Of a stretch of DNA of 64,000 nucleotides, positions 1 through 9,032 are shown piece by piece (position 1 is the stretch's first letter; the number at the start of each line of letters is the position of its first letter). The translations under genes were made by a program, and so were the position numbers. The stretch spans positions 3,906,001 to 3,970,000 of the forward strand of contig OX244046.1 in the NCBI GenBank assembly GCA_945861085.1, written 5' to 3'. Origin of the DNA: Clostridioides difficile_D. GTDB lineage: Bacteria > Bacillota > Clostridia > Peptostreptococcales > Peptostreptococcaceae. The notes beneath the pieces are model-generated. The model was given only the letters and a program-made list of their open reading frames with translations, was not told where the DNA came from and ran no database searches.

Positions 1-97
1 CCTATTAGCAAATTTCACTTTATTTTTATATTATTATACAAATAAGGAGATTTACTATTTGTATAGTATTTCCTTTATTTGCATATATATTCCTATA

Positions 98-1711
98 TTA
101 TCTTATAAGTTTAACTTTTTTTAACAATTTATATAATTTATCACCTTTTGGCATAGTCAAAATTTCTTCTTTTTTAATTCCACCTATTCCAAGTATTACT
201 ACTACATATACAATTCCACCAACACATATTGCAATTATTGTAGATATGCTATTTCCCAAGAATCCAACTAAAGCACCATAACTCAACTTAACCATTATAA
301 ACATTGTCATAACTGTTATAAATGGCTTTATTATAAATTCTTTTTTAGGAAAGTTTACATTCATGTGTTTTTTAACATATAATAAGTTAATCATGGCTGC
401 TACAAAGTACGCTGTAACTGTACCAAAGGCTGAACCCAATACATTAATGTCTGGTATACCTGTTAAAGTATAACTTATCACAATTTTACATAGCATACCA
501 ATACATAAAGCAATTACAGGTACTATTGGTTTTCCCATTCCTTGAATTATACCAGTCAAGGTCTGTATTAAGCCCAAAAATAATACACATGGAGTAAGAG
601 TAAACAAAATAGTTCCTACAGAAGATGGTTCATGTGGAAACAAAAGACCCATTATTGGTATCGCTAAAGAAGCCATTCCAAACGCACAAGGTAATACTAT
701 AAGTAAAGTTACCTTAACTGCACTCTTAGTATCTTTTCTAGCTTTTGACTTATTTCCTAATGCATATGCTTTAGAAATTGCTGGAACTAAGCTCATACTC
801 ATTGCTGTTGTTATGACTGCTGGTAAATTTATTGTGGCCATTGCCATACCTGTTAATTGACCAAACATTGAATTTGCTACTTTGTATGTAAAGCCTGCTT
901 CCATAAGTCTTCTTATTACAATAACATTATCTATCATATTGACAAGTGGCATTACTGATGCTCCTATTGTTATAGGAATAGCAACAGTTAAAAGCTTTTT
1001 AAAAATATAAGAAACTCTCTCATCTTTAAATCTTTGACTTGCATCTATCTCTACTCGACGCTCTTTTCTCCCTAGCATATAAGCAAACACCAAATAAAGC
1101 ATAGATGCTATTGAACCTATTGTAGCTCCTGATATAGCACCAGCTGCCCCAAAAGTCTGACCTAGACTCTTCATAAGCAAGTAAGCCAAAGTAAGACCTA
1201 ATACAACTCTAAAAAATTGCTCTGCAACTTGAGACACAGCAATCTTAGTCATATCTTGTCTCCCTTGAAAATATCCTCTATATGCAGACATTGCAGGAAC
1301 AAATAATAATGCTGGAGCAATGGCTTTCATAGAGTATAATGCACCTGGATTTTTCATTATGTTTGTTACTATGTAGTCGGCTCCAAAAAATAATATACAA
1401 AATGATATTATTCCAGTAATGAATAAAACTGTATGTGATACCTTAAATATCTTGTTTGCACCTTTAAAATTTCCAATGGCAACTTTTTCAGAAACCAGTT
1501 TTGCCACGGCTGTTGGAAATCCAGCAGTAGCTAATGTTAAAAATAGAGTATACACAGGATAAGCAGCCTGATAGTATCCCATACCTTCTGAACCAATCAT
1601 GTTTCCAAGGGGAATCCTAAAAAATCCACCCATTATTTTTACGATTACACCTGCTAGCCCAAGTATAAGGGCTCCTTTTAGAAAGGAGTCTTTATTTTTG
1701 TTATTGTTCAT
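98..1711 (-). CDS. MurJ/SpoVB/YabM-type lipid flippase
   Basis: Polytopic inner-membrane protein of 537 aa with about 14 hydrophobic segments, in the MOP (MATE-like) exporter superfamily that flips lipid-linked wall or polysaccharide precursors. The start is the ATG at 1711 because GGAGG lies 7 bases upstream; a start 10 codons further out has no such site. Small basic N-terminus, then G-rich first TM (ILGLAGVIVKIMGGFFRIPLG), typical of the SpoVB/YabM/MurJ branch. It is downstream of spoVT in the same direction, as yabM is in B. subtilis. C. difficile annotations often call it SpoVB; whether it acts in sporulation cortex synthesis or in vegetative wall synthesis cannot be told from sequence. 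Confidence 0.85.
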   Translation of the reverse strand: MNNNKNKDSFLKGALILGLAGVIVKIMGGFFRIPLGNMIGSEGMGYYQAAYPVYTLFLTLATAGFPTAVAKLVSEKVAIGNFKGANKIFKVSHTVLFITGIISFCILFFGADYIVTNIMKNPGALYSMKAIAPALLFVPAMSAYRGYFQGRQDMTKIAVSQVAEQFFRVVLGLTLAYLLMKSLGQTFGAAGAISGATIGSIASMLYLVFAYMLGRKERRVEIDASQRFKDERVSYIFKKLLTVAIPITIGASVMPLVNMIDNVIVIRRLMEAGFTYKVANSMFGQLTGMAMATINLPAVITTAMSMSLVPAISKAYALGNKSKARKDTKSAVKVTLLIVLPCAFGMASLAIPIMGLLFPHEPSSVGTILFTLTPCVLFLGLIQTLTGIIQGMGKPIVPVIALCIGMLCKIVISYTLTGIPDINVLGSAFGTVTAYFVAAMINLLYVKKHMNVNFPKKEFIIKPFITVMTMFIMVKLSYGALVGFLGNSISTIIAICVGGIVYVVVILGIGGIKKEEILTMPKGDKLYKLLKKVKLIR

Positions 1712-1784
1712 AACATAACCTCCACACTGTTTATATAACAAACTTTAATATACCATATTTTTAATGCTATATTCAATATTTTAC

Positions 1785-1822
1785 ACAAAAACTTCAAAAG
1801 ACCTTCATGTAAAAGGTCTTTA
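1785..1822 (-). terminator. Intrinsic terminator after spoVT
   Basis: On the minus strand AAAGACCTT and AAGGTCTTT form a perfect 9-bp stem with a 7-base loop, followed by TGAAGTTTTTG. It lies directly beyond the spoVT stop, between spoVT and the flippase gene. Confidence 0.75.
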
Positions 1823-1830
1823 TGATAAAA

Positions 1831-2370
1831 TTATTGAACTTGTTTTCCTAAAAAGTTAGCAGCAATTTTTAAAGATTTTTCTTCACTTTCTGCAATTGTA
1901 TCTTTGTCTTTCGAAACAACTACAATTGAACCTATACAGTCGCCAGATGCACTAATTATAGGCATAATAACTTGACTAGTATATTCTTTTTGGTCTTCTT
2001 TGAATAAAGGTAAAATGTTTTTATCTTTTGAATATTTTACTGTTCTTTCACTTATTATTGCTTCTAACTCATCACTTATACTTTTTTCTTTATAATCTTT
2101 TTTAGGAAGTTTAGATACCGCTATTATAGAATCTAGGTCTGTTATCAATACACCATATCCTAGTACTTCAGCTAATGTTTCAGCATATTCTTGTGAGAAT
2201 TCATTTAATTCTCCTATTGGAGAGTATTTTTTAAGTATGACTTCTCCATCTTTTGCTGTGAATATCTCTAAAGGGTCTCCTTCTCTAATTCTTAATGTCT
2301 TTCTTATCTCTTTTGGGATAACTACCCTTCCAAGATCATCTATTCTTCTAACTATGCCTGTTGCTTTCAT
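1831..2370 (-). CDS. spoVT: Stage V sporulation regulator SpoVT
   Basis: 179 aa, the usual SpoVT length (178 in B. subtilis). Residues 1-50 are an AbrB/MazE-type swapped-hairpin DNA-binding domain with the signature DDLGRVVIPKEIRKTLRI; residues about 58-175 fit the GAF-like ligand domain of SpoVT. The start is placed at the ATG of MKATGIV (2370), with GGAGGG about 10 bases upstream; the ATG 6 codons earlier overlaps this ribosome site and has none of its own. In the family it is a forespore regulator of late (sigma-G) genes as a tetramer. Neighbours mfd and the YabM-like flippase match the B. subtilis order. Confidence 0.95.
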   Translation of the reverse strand: MKATGIVRRIDDLGRVVIPKEIRKTLRIREGDPLEIFTAKDGEVILKKYSPIGELNEFSQEYAETLAEVLGYGVLITDLDSIIAVSKLPKKDYKEKSISDELEAIISERTVKYSKDKNILPLFKEDQKEYTSQVIMPIISASGDCIGSIVVVSKDKDTIAESEEKSLKIAANFLGKQVQ

Positions 2371-2432
2371 ATTTTTTAATCCCTCCATAAATTACTTTAA
2401 GTTTATTTTTACCATTGTTAAGAAAAATATAC

Positions 2433-2468
2433 AAAAAAAGCTATATCTTATCTAGATATAGCTTTTTT
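2433..2468 (-). terminator. Terminator downstream of the PrsA-like gene
   Basis: Near-perfect stem AAAAGCTATATC / GATATAGCTTTT with a short loop, flanked by T runs on both strands, so it could end transcription in either direction. On the minus strand it follows the foldase gene. Confidence 0.75.
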
Positions 2469-2492
2469 AAGCATATTACTCTTTTTTAGGTT

Positions 2493-3488
2493 TTAAATTG
2501 TGATTTTATTTATTACTTTTTCATCTTTTTCTACTTTAGCTTCTTTAGTTAATTTTTCTATTTGCTCTTGATATTTATTTTTTAACAATTGGTCTTTTAT
2601 AGTTTCTTTAGCATCTTCAAATGATGTTTGCTCATTTATCCTGTCTGTTACTTTAATTATATGGTATCCATATTGAGTTTCAACTAAATTAGATATTTCA
2701 CCTTTTTTCATAGAAAAAGCAGCGTCTTCAAATTCAGCAACCATTTGCCCTCTTGAGAAGAACCCTAATTTACCACCATCACTTGCTGAAGCATCTTGTG
2801 AATATTTTTTTGCCACTTTTGCAAAATCTTCACCTGATTTAACTTCTTTAAGAGCCTCTTCAGCCTTTTTCTTAGCTTCAGCCTTTTCCTTATCTGAAAG
2901 TGGCTTGTTATTATCATCTACTGTTTTCAATAATATATGAGAAGCTTCTACCTCATCTTTTTTGAATTCATCTTTATGTGTATTATAGTATTTTTTCATT
3001 TCTTCGTCTGATATTTTAGTCTTTTTAGTAAAGTTACTTTGATAGTTTTGCATTGCTAAATCTTTCTCTTGTTGGTCTTTTAAAAACGCATCATCTATTC
3101 CTAACTTTTCAAGCTGTTCTTTATATTTTTCATCTTTACTCATAGCATCTTTTAAATCTTTAAAACTTTTTTCAACATCTTCTTTTTTAGGAAGTAAGTT
3201 GTCTTTTTTAGCTTGAGAATATATTACTTCTGTAGTTATAAGTTGTTCAAGAATTAAGTCTTTAAACTTGTCCTTATACTTTACTCCTTTTTCAACTTCT
3301 TTGTCCCAGATATCTTTTCCGTAAGTTTGTTCCATAGAATCTTTATAAAGAGCTATAGTTTTTTTAAATTCATCTAATGATATTTTTGTACCATTTACTG
3401 TTGCTACAGTTCCATCTGTGCTTGCACTACAAGCTGTTATTGATACTACAACTATCATAGCTATTACTAACGTTATTACTTTTTTCAA
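2493..3488 (-). CDS. prsA: PrsA-like peptidyl-prolyl isomerase lipoprotein
   Basis: 331 aa lipoprotein: a basic N-terminus, hydrophobic stretch and lipobox SITAC with Cys20 as the lipidation site. An N-terminal SurA/PrsA-like helical region is followed by a parvulin (PpiC-type) domain at about residues 181-283 (EASHILLKT ... FFSRGQMV ... GYHIIKVTDR). It is expected to fold exported proteins on the outer face of the membrane. The start codon is TTG with AAGGG about 11 bases upstream; no better in-frame start exists. It lies 30 bases after mfd, so probably co-transcribed. C. difficile has more than one parvulin gene, so the symbol is by family. Confidence 0.85.
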   Translation of the reverse strand: MKKVITLVIAMIVVVSITACSASTDGTVATVNGTKISLDEFKKTIALYKDSMEQTYGKDIWDKEVEKGVKYKDKFKDLILEQLITTEVIYSQAKKDNLLPKKEDVEKSFKDLKDAMSKDEKYKEQLEKLGIDDAFLKDQQEKDLAMQNYQSNFTKKTKISDEEMKKYYNTHKDEFKKDEVEASHILLKTVDDNNKPLSDKEKAEAKKKAEEALKEVKSGEDFAKVAKKYSQDASASDGGKLGFFSRGQMVAEFEDAAFSMKKGEISNLVETQYGYHIIKVTDRINEQTSFEDAKETIKDQLLKNKYQEQIEKLTKEAKVEKDEKVINKITI

Positions 3489-3518
3489 ATTTAAAACATC
3501 CCTTCTTAAATTTACAAG

Positions 3519-6500
3519 TTATTTGACCTTGCACATTTTTTCTAACAGTTCTTCTAATTCTGTAACTATATTATAACCTATTTTTTGTTTAGTTCTATAC
3601 TTTGTTATTGGAACTAATAATATTTCATCTTTTACTTGTCTAATTTTTTCTATTTTTAATATCTTACACAACGATTTTATATAAGCTATTGTAAGTAGTG
3701 TTTGTACTGGTTTAGGTATATCAGAGAATCTATCTTCAAGTTCTTCTTGTATATCCAACATATCTTCCCTATTTTCAATAGAAGCAATTTTCTTATACAT
3801 TTCAATCTTAATCAATTCATCCTTAATATAATTGTCTGGAATATATGCATTTACACTTAAATCTATTTCAACATCAATTTCTTCAACAATAGGCTCACCT
3901 TTAACCTTTTTAATTGCATCATTAAGCATTTTAACATACAAATCATAACCTATAACTGCCATATGACCATGTTGTTGAGAACCTAAAATATTTCCAGCTC
4001 CTCTTATTTCAAGGTCTCTCATTGCTATTTTAAAACCTGAACCAAACTCTGTAAATTCTCTAATGGCTTTTAACCTTTTCTCTGCTATCTCACTTAGAGT
4101 TTTATCTTTTTCATATAAAAGATATGCATATCCTTGTCTTGAGCTTCTTCCAACCCTACCTCTTAATTGGTAAAGTTGAGCTAATCCCATTTTATCTGCA
4201 TCATATATAATCATTGTATTTGCATTGGATATATCCATACCAGTTTCAATTATTGTAGTACAGACTAATACATCATAATCTTTATTTAAAAATCCTAGGA
4301 TTATATTTTCTAATGATTTAGAAGTCATTCTTCCATGAGCAACAGCTACTCTAGCATCTGGTACGAGCTTTTGAATCATACTTGCCATCTCTTCAATGTG
4401 TTCAACTCTATTGTATACAAAAAATACCTGTCCACCTCTACTTAACTCTCTCTCTATCTCATCTTGAATTACACTTTCCTTACTCTCTGTAACATATGTT
4501 ATTACAGGATGTCTTTCTTGTGGAGGTTCTTCTATAACGCTCATATCTCTTATTCCACTTAAAGACATATGTAAGGTTCTTGGTATAGGAGTTGCTGAAA
4601 GCGTAAGTACATCTACTGTAGATTTAATTTTCTTTAGGGCTTCCTTATGTTTTACCCCAAATCTTTGCTCTTCATCAATGACTACAAGACCTAAGTTTGG
4701 TAAATTTATATCTTTGGATATTATCCTATGTGTTCCAATTAAAATATCTACTAATCCTTTTTTAGCGTCTTCAATAATTTGTTTTTGTTGTTTTGGAGTT
4801 TTAAATCTACTTAAAACTTCCACTCTCAAAGGATAATTTTCAAACCTCTCTTTAAACGTATTATAATGTTGTTGGGCTAATATTGTTGTTGGAACCAATA
4901 CAGCAACTTGTTTTTGATCCATACAAGCTTTAAAAATACTTCTAATCGCCACCTCTGTTTTTCCATAACCAACATCCCCACATACAAGTCTATCCATTAC
5001 CTTGCTTGATTCCATATCTTTTTTAGTTTCTTCTATTGCCTTCAATTGGTCTTCTGTTTCTTGATATGGAAATAACGATTCAAACTCTGCCTGCCAAGGT
5101 GTATCTTTTGAAAACTTGTATCCTTGTATTTTTTCACGTTTTGCATAAAGTTCGATTAAGTCCTTTGTCATATCTTCAATTTCTTTTTTAACTTTTGCTT
5201 TTGCCTTTGTCCATTCGTTTGTTCCAAGCTTATTTAACTTAACTTTTTCTACCTCTGCACCAATATATTTTTGCACTTTATCCATCTGGTCTATTGGCAC
5301 ATATAGGTTATCTCCACCTTGATATACTATTTTCATATAATCTTTTTTAATAGCATTGACTGTAATTTGCTCAATTCCTGTGTATCTACCTACACCACTA
5401 TTTTCATGTACTACATAGTCTCCAACACTTAAATCTAAAAATGATTCTATCTTCTTTCCTTTTTTAACCTTTTTATTATTAGTCTTAGATGCTCTTTTAT
5501 AAACACCTATCATTTCATTGTCTGTTATAACAACAAACTTTATAGATTTATATTGGAAGCCACTATTTATATGTGCAGGCACAATCACAACTTGAGAAGA
5601 TTTAATTTCAATGTTTCTATCTTTAGAAACAGTCGTTTCTAAACCTTTATCCAATAAATCTTTTCCTAATTTATTTGCTCTTTCTAATGTATTTGTTGCT
5701 AAAATTATTTTGTATCCATTATATTTCAGCCGATTTAATTCTTCTACAAGCAAATCTACTTTTCCATTAAATGTAGGAACTTCTCTGCTTTCAAAGTTGA
5801 TTATAGATTTTATGGAAAAGTTGTTTATAGACTTTGGCAATAGCGAGTTTAATACTACAGACTTGTCTTTTACTAGATACTCTAAATCTGTATAGTGATA
5901 CAATAGTTTTCCTTGATTTTTAATAGCCAGACCTCTTTCAAGATTCAGTTTATAATTTTCCCTAAACTCATTTATATAATTTTCGCATCTTTCTTTAAGC
6001 CTTGTTATATCATTGATAAATACTATTGCATCATCTGATAGATAAGTAAATATGCTTTTATTTTCTTCTGGATAAATATAATCTATATAATTCTCTACAC
6101 CTTCAAAATAAGTCTTACTAGATATATAATCTATATTTTGAAATGTACCTTCATCAGTACTTTTAGTTGTTTCTTTTTTTAGTTTAACTAATGCATCTGT
6201 AGTCTTCTCTGGATAAATAAATTCCCTAGATGGAGTTATAGAAAACTGTTGTAATTTATCAATGGATTTTTGTGAATATACATCAAAAGTTCGTATGGAA
6301 TCTATCTCATCATCAAATAATTCCATACGAATTGGATTTGTATATTCAAGTGAAAATACATCAATAATTCCACCCCTTATACTAAATTGACCAAACCCCT
6401 CTATTTTTGAAACTCTTTCATATCCTAATGAAACTAATTTCTCAGTTAATTTTTCTAAATCTAAGCTATCTCCCACTTTATAGTGAGATACACTATCAAG

Positions 6501-6905
6501 TAAAACTTGTTTTGGTATGTATTTTCTTAAAACAGCCTCAATAGAAGTTACTAAAATTATCTTTTCCTTATTTGCTAGTTTTAACAATACCTTTAATTTC
6601 TTTGCTTCTTCGTTTCTGTCCTTTGCATCTAAGTGATAAAAATAAATATCTTGAAATCCTAAATATTCAACTTTATCTTCAATATAAAAACTTAAATCTT
6701 CATATACTTTCTTTGCTTCTAAATCACTACTAGTTATAAAAATCATTTGTCGTGATAAATCATTAAATATAGAATACGATATATGAGGTTTTTGTACTGG
6801 TAAAAGTCCATTAACCAATAATGAGCCTTTTGTATTTTTTATACAGTTTATTATATCTTTATACTCTTTTGAATTTTGCAAAGGATATAAAAAAACATCA
6901 TTCAT
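3519..6905 (-). CDS. mfd: Transcription-repair coupling factor Mfd
   Basis: 1128 aa, slightly shorter than B. subtilis Mfd (about 1177). In order: a UvrB-like N-terminal module with degenerate helicase, the RNA polymerase interaction (CarD-like) domain near VGDYVVHENSGVGRYTGIEQ, then a RecG-type superfamily 2 translocase with Walker A CGDVGYGKTEVA, the DEEQ box in VVIDEEQRFGVKH, motif III LSATPIPRT and the motif VI region QLRGRVGRS, and a C-terminal UvrA-masking domain. It removes RNA polymerase stalled at lesions and recruits UvrA. GAGAGGGAG precedes the ATG. It is 16 bases downstream of pth, as part of one operon. Confidence 0.97.
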   Translation of the reverse strand: MNDVFLYPLQNSKEYKDIINCIKNTKGSLLVNGLLPVQKPHISYSIFNDLSRQMIFITSSDLEAKKVYEDLSFYIEDKVEYLGFQDIYFYHLDAKDRNEEAKKLKVLLKLANKEKIILVTSIEAVLRKYIPKQVLLDSVSHYKVGDSLDLEKLTEKLVSLGYERVSKIEGFGQFSIRGGIIDVFSLEYTNPIRMELFDDEIDSIRTFDVYSQKSIDKLQQFSITPSREFIYPEKTTDALVKLKKETTKSTDEGTFQNIDYISSKTYFEGVENYIDYIYPEENKSIFTYLSDDAIVFINDITRLKERCENYINEFRENYKLNLERGLAIKNQGKLLYHYTDLEYLVKDKSVVLNSLLPKSINNFSIKSIINFESREVPTFNGKVDLLVEELNRLKYNGYKIILATNTLERANKLGKDLLDKGLETTVSKDRNIEIKSSQVVIVPAHINSGFQYKSIKFVVITDNEMIGVYKRASKTNNKKVKKGKKIESFLDLSVGDYVVHENSGVGRYTGIEQITVNAIKKDYMKIVYQGGDNLYVPIDQMDKVQKYIGAEVEKVKLNKLGTNEWTKAKAKVKKEIEDMTKDLIELYAKREKIQGYKFSKDTPWQAEFESLFPYQETEDQLKAIEETKKDMESSKVMDRLVCGDVGYGKTEVAIRSIFKACMDQKQVAVLVPTTILAQQHYNTFKERFENYPLRVEVLSRFKTPKQQKQIIEDAKKGLVDILIGTHRIISKDINLPNLGLVVIDEEQRFGVKHKEALKKIKSTVDVLTLSATPIPRTLHMSLSGIRDMSVIEEPPQERHPVITYVTESKESVIQDEIERELSRGGQVFFVYNRVEHIEEMASMIQKLVPDARVAVAHGRMTSKSLENIILGFLNKDYDVLVCTTIIETGMDISNANTMIIYDADKMGLAQLYQLRGRVGRSSRQGYAYLLYEKDKTLSEIAEKRLKAIREFTEFGSGFKIAMRDLEIRGAGNILGSQQHGHMAVIGYDLYVKMLNDAIKKVKGEPIVEEIDVEIDLSVNAYIPDNYIKDELIKIEMYKKIASIENREDMLDIQEELEDRFSDIPKPVQTLLTIAYIKSLCKILKIEKIRQVKDEILLVPITKYRTKQKIGYNIVTELEELLEKMCKVK

Positions 6906-6921
6906 TTAAATCTCCCTCTCA

Positions 6922-7482
6922 CTATCCATTGTATTTGTTCATAGACATATCTATATTTTCTCTTATTATTGAGTCAATAGCACATGCCGCTTTTTCTAGT
7001 GCTTCATTTATATTATCAGATTCTTCTTTTCTAAATCTAGAAAGTACAAAGTCTGCTAAGTCTTGACCAACTTCTGGCTTAGATACACCTACTCTTACTC
7101 TTGGAAAATCATTTGAACCTAGGCATTTAGTTATGGATTTCATACCATTATGAGTTCCTCCACTTCCTTTTTTTCTTATGCGTATCTTTCCAACATCTAA
7201 ATCTATATCATCATATACTACTACTATATTACTTAAATCAACCTTGTAATATTTATATATATCTATTAATGTTTCTCCACTTAAATTCATATAAGTTTGT
7301 GGTTTTACTAATAATACTTTTTCAGTTCCTACTCTACCTTCACCAATTAAGGCTTTATGCTTTATCTTAGTAACACTAATGCTGTATTCTTTTGCAAGAA
7401 TATCTATGACATCAAATCCAACGTTATGTCTAGTCTTCTCATACTTCTTCCCTGGATTACCTAACCCTACTACTACGTACAT
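6922..7482 (-). CDS. pth: Peptidyl-tRNA hydrolase
   Basis: 186 aa, normal length for bacterial Pth. It hydrolyses the ester bond of peptidyl-tRNAs that drop off ribosomes. Visible motifs are VVGLGNPGKKYEKTRHNVGF (the Asn and catalytic His region) and VVYDDIDLDVGKIRIRKKGSGGTHNGMKS split across the substrate channel. AGGAGG lies 6 bases before the ATG. In B. subtilis pth (spoVC) follows prs and ctc; here the whole pilus cluster separates it from prs. Confidence 0.97.
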   Translation of the reverse strand: MYVVVGLGNPGKKYEKTRHNVGFDVIDILAKEYSISVTKIKHKALIGEGRVGTEKVLLVKPQTYMNLSGETLIDIYKYYKVDLSNIVVVYDDIDLDVGKIRIRKKGSGGTHNGMKSITKCLGSNDFPRVRVGVSKPEVGQDLADFVLSRFRKEESDNINEALEKAACAIDSIIRENIDMSMNKYNG

Positions 7483-7495
7483 TTCTTACCTCCTG

Positions 7496-8146
7496 TTATA
7501 TAAATTTGTATAACAAACTATAATAAAAATTAAATATATTATACTCTGTAAATATTATTATAATTGTCGCTAGAGAAATAAAAGGTGTAAAAGGAATTTG
7601 CTTTGTTATATTTATACCTTTAAATATTTTAGTTATGTATAAAATAACAAAAAACAAAAACGCTAAAATAAATGATAAAACTATCACATAAAACCCATAA
7701 TTATTTCCCAATGCAAAGCAACATAAGCTATAGAGACCTACATCTCCATAGCCTAATCCTTTTGTTAATTTAGCAATAATATAAGGTATAATAAAGCCTA
7801 TCGCTAGTCCAATTATATGATTCATATAGTCAAATTGCACAATATTACAAAAGACCAAAAAAATTATACCTTGAACTATTATACCACTAACTATTGTTAT
7901 ATCATATACATATATTGTGTAGTAATCTATAATGGATATAATTATTAGAAATGGAATTAATACCACATATTGTACACATTCTACACTAATTCCAAATTTT
8001 AGATATATTAATACAGATAAAACTACAGTTATTATGTAAATAAAAAACATATTATATAGATTTTTCTTTTCTCTATCACAAAAAATAGATAGAGATTTAT
8101 TTATCAAATGTGCAAAAAATAAGGAAATTATTATTATATACTCCAT
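7496..8146 (-). CDS. pilD2: Second prepilin peptidase, short form
   Basis: 216 aa, about six hydrophobic segments, in the A24 aspartate protease family of the membrane. The two catalytic Asp regions are present (IDYYTIYVYD and the GxGD box in GLGYGDVGLY). The N-terminal cytoplasmic domain with two CxxC pairs, needed for N-methylation in full-length PilD, is absent. It is therefore a peptidase-only form, or a partly decayed paralogue of the neighbour pilD1. No good ribosome site lies before the ATG (the upstream bases are GTGCTGTAGACT), so translation may be weak. The gene lies at the end of the pilus cluster, 103 bases after pilD1. The symbol follows my recall of C. difficile naming. Confidence 0.8.
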   Translation of the reverse strand: MEYIIIISLFFAHLINKSLSIFCDREKKNLYNMFFIYIITVVLSVLIYLKFGISVECVQYVVLIPFLIIISIIDYYTIYVYDITIVSGIIVQGIIFLVFCNIVQFDYMNHIIGLAIGFIIPYIIAKLTKGLGYGDVGLYSLCCFALGNNYGFYVIVLSFILAFLFFVILYITKIFKGINITKQIPFTPFISLATIIIIFTEYNIFNFYYSLLYKFI

Positions 8147-8249
8147 AGTCTACAGCACTTTAGTAATAGGGTTAATAATAATATTGTCCTTATTAAATAC
8201 TTTAATTCACTTTTATAAAAATTAAAACTTGCTTAAGTTTAACTATTGT

Positions 8250-9032
8250 TTACATAATCATAGAAAAATAAAGTTCAAGTAATTGTCTTCCACATAAGAT
8301 TGTTATTAATGTTCCAATTGATATAAACGGACCATATGGTATAACAGAATTGTATTCCTTTCCCTTTATCTTACTTAGAATTATCACATAAATTCCATAT
8401 ACTGCTCCCACATAAACACTTAGTAGGGCTGTCAAAAGACCATTTTTGGCACCCATGTAAAGACCTATCATTGCAAATAGTTTAATATCTCCTCCGCCCA
8501 TACACTCTTTTTTTATTATAAATTCAATCAGAAGCACTATAAGCCAAACGCTTCCTCCACAAATAAAAGCTCCTATAATTGAATTCTTAATTGGGATTTC
8601 TTTAAAAAGAAGATTAAAAATTATAGCAAATATAGCTCCAAAAACCAGTATTTTATCTGGTATTATAAAGTGGTCAATATCTATAAATGTTATTATAATC
8701 AGTAAAGATACAAGAACTAAATAATAGATGGTTGCTGTGGATATTCCATATATTATAAATACTGTTAAAAATAAAATTCCTGTAATTAATTCTACTATAG
8801 CATACCTACTAGAAATTTTCTCACAACAATATCTACATTTTCTTCCACTCATAAAATAGCTTAGTACTGGTATTAAGTCTATCGGCTTTAGTCTAGTATT
8901 GCAACTCATACAATGGGATGGAGGTCTAGAAATAGATATACCTTCTGGAATCCTAAAGATGCAAACATTGAAGAAACTTCCAAACACTAGACCTACCATA
9001 AATACATACAAATTAACGATTATAATGTCCAT
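8250..9032 (-). CDS. pilD1: Prepilin peptidase / N-methyltransferase PilD1
   Basis: 260 aa multi-spanning membrane enzyme that cuts the leader of type IV prepilins and methylates the new N-terminus. It has the full bifunctional layout: GSFFNVCIFRIP at the N-terminus, a zinc domain with CMSCN and CRYCC pairs (residues about 42-70), then the catalytic Asp sites in IDIDHFIIPDK and GGGDIKLFAMIGLYMG. GGTGGAG lies 9 bases before the ATG. The start overlaps the end of pilT by 20 bases, indicating translational coupling. Its substrates in this locus are pilA1, pilV, pilU and pilK. Confidence 0.92.
   Translation of the reverse strand: MDIIIVNLYVFMVGLVFGSFFNVCIFRIPEGISISRPPSHCMSCNTRLKPIDLIPVLSYFMSGRKCRYCCEKISSRYAIVELITGILFLTVFIIYGISTATIYYLVLVSLLIIITFIDIDHFIIPDKILVFGAIFAIIFNLLFKEIPIKNSIIGAFICGGSVWLIVLLIEFIIKKECMGGGDIKLFAMIGLYMGAKNGLLTALLSVYVGAVYGIYVIILSKIKGKEYNSVIPYGPFISIGTLITILCGRQLLELYFSMIM

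Noticed and set aside
1..97. A partial gene at the left edge
   Set aside because: No coding frame of useful length; it appears to be intergenic.
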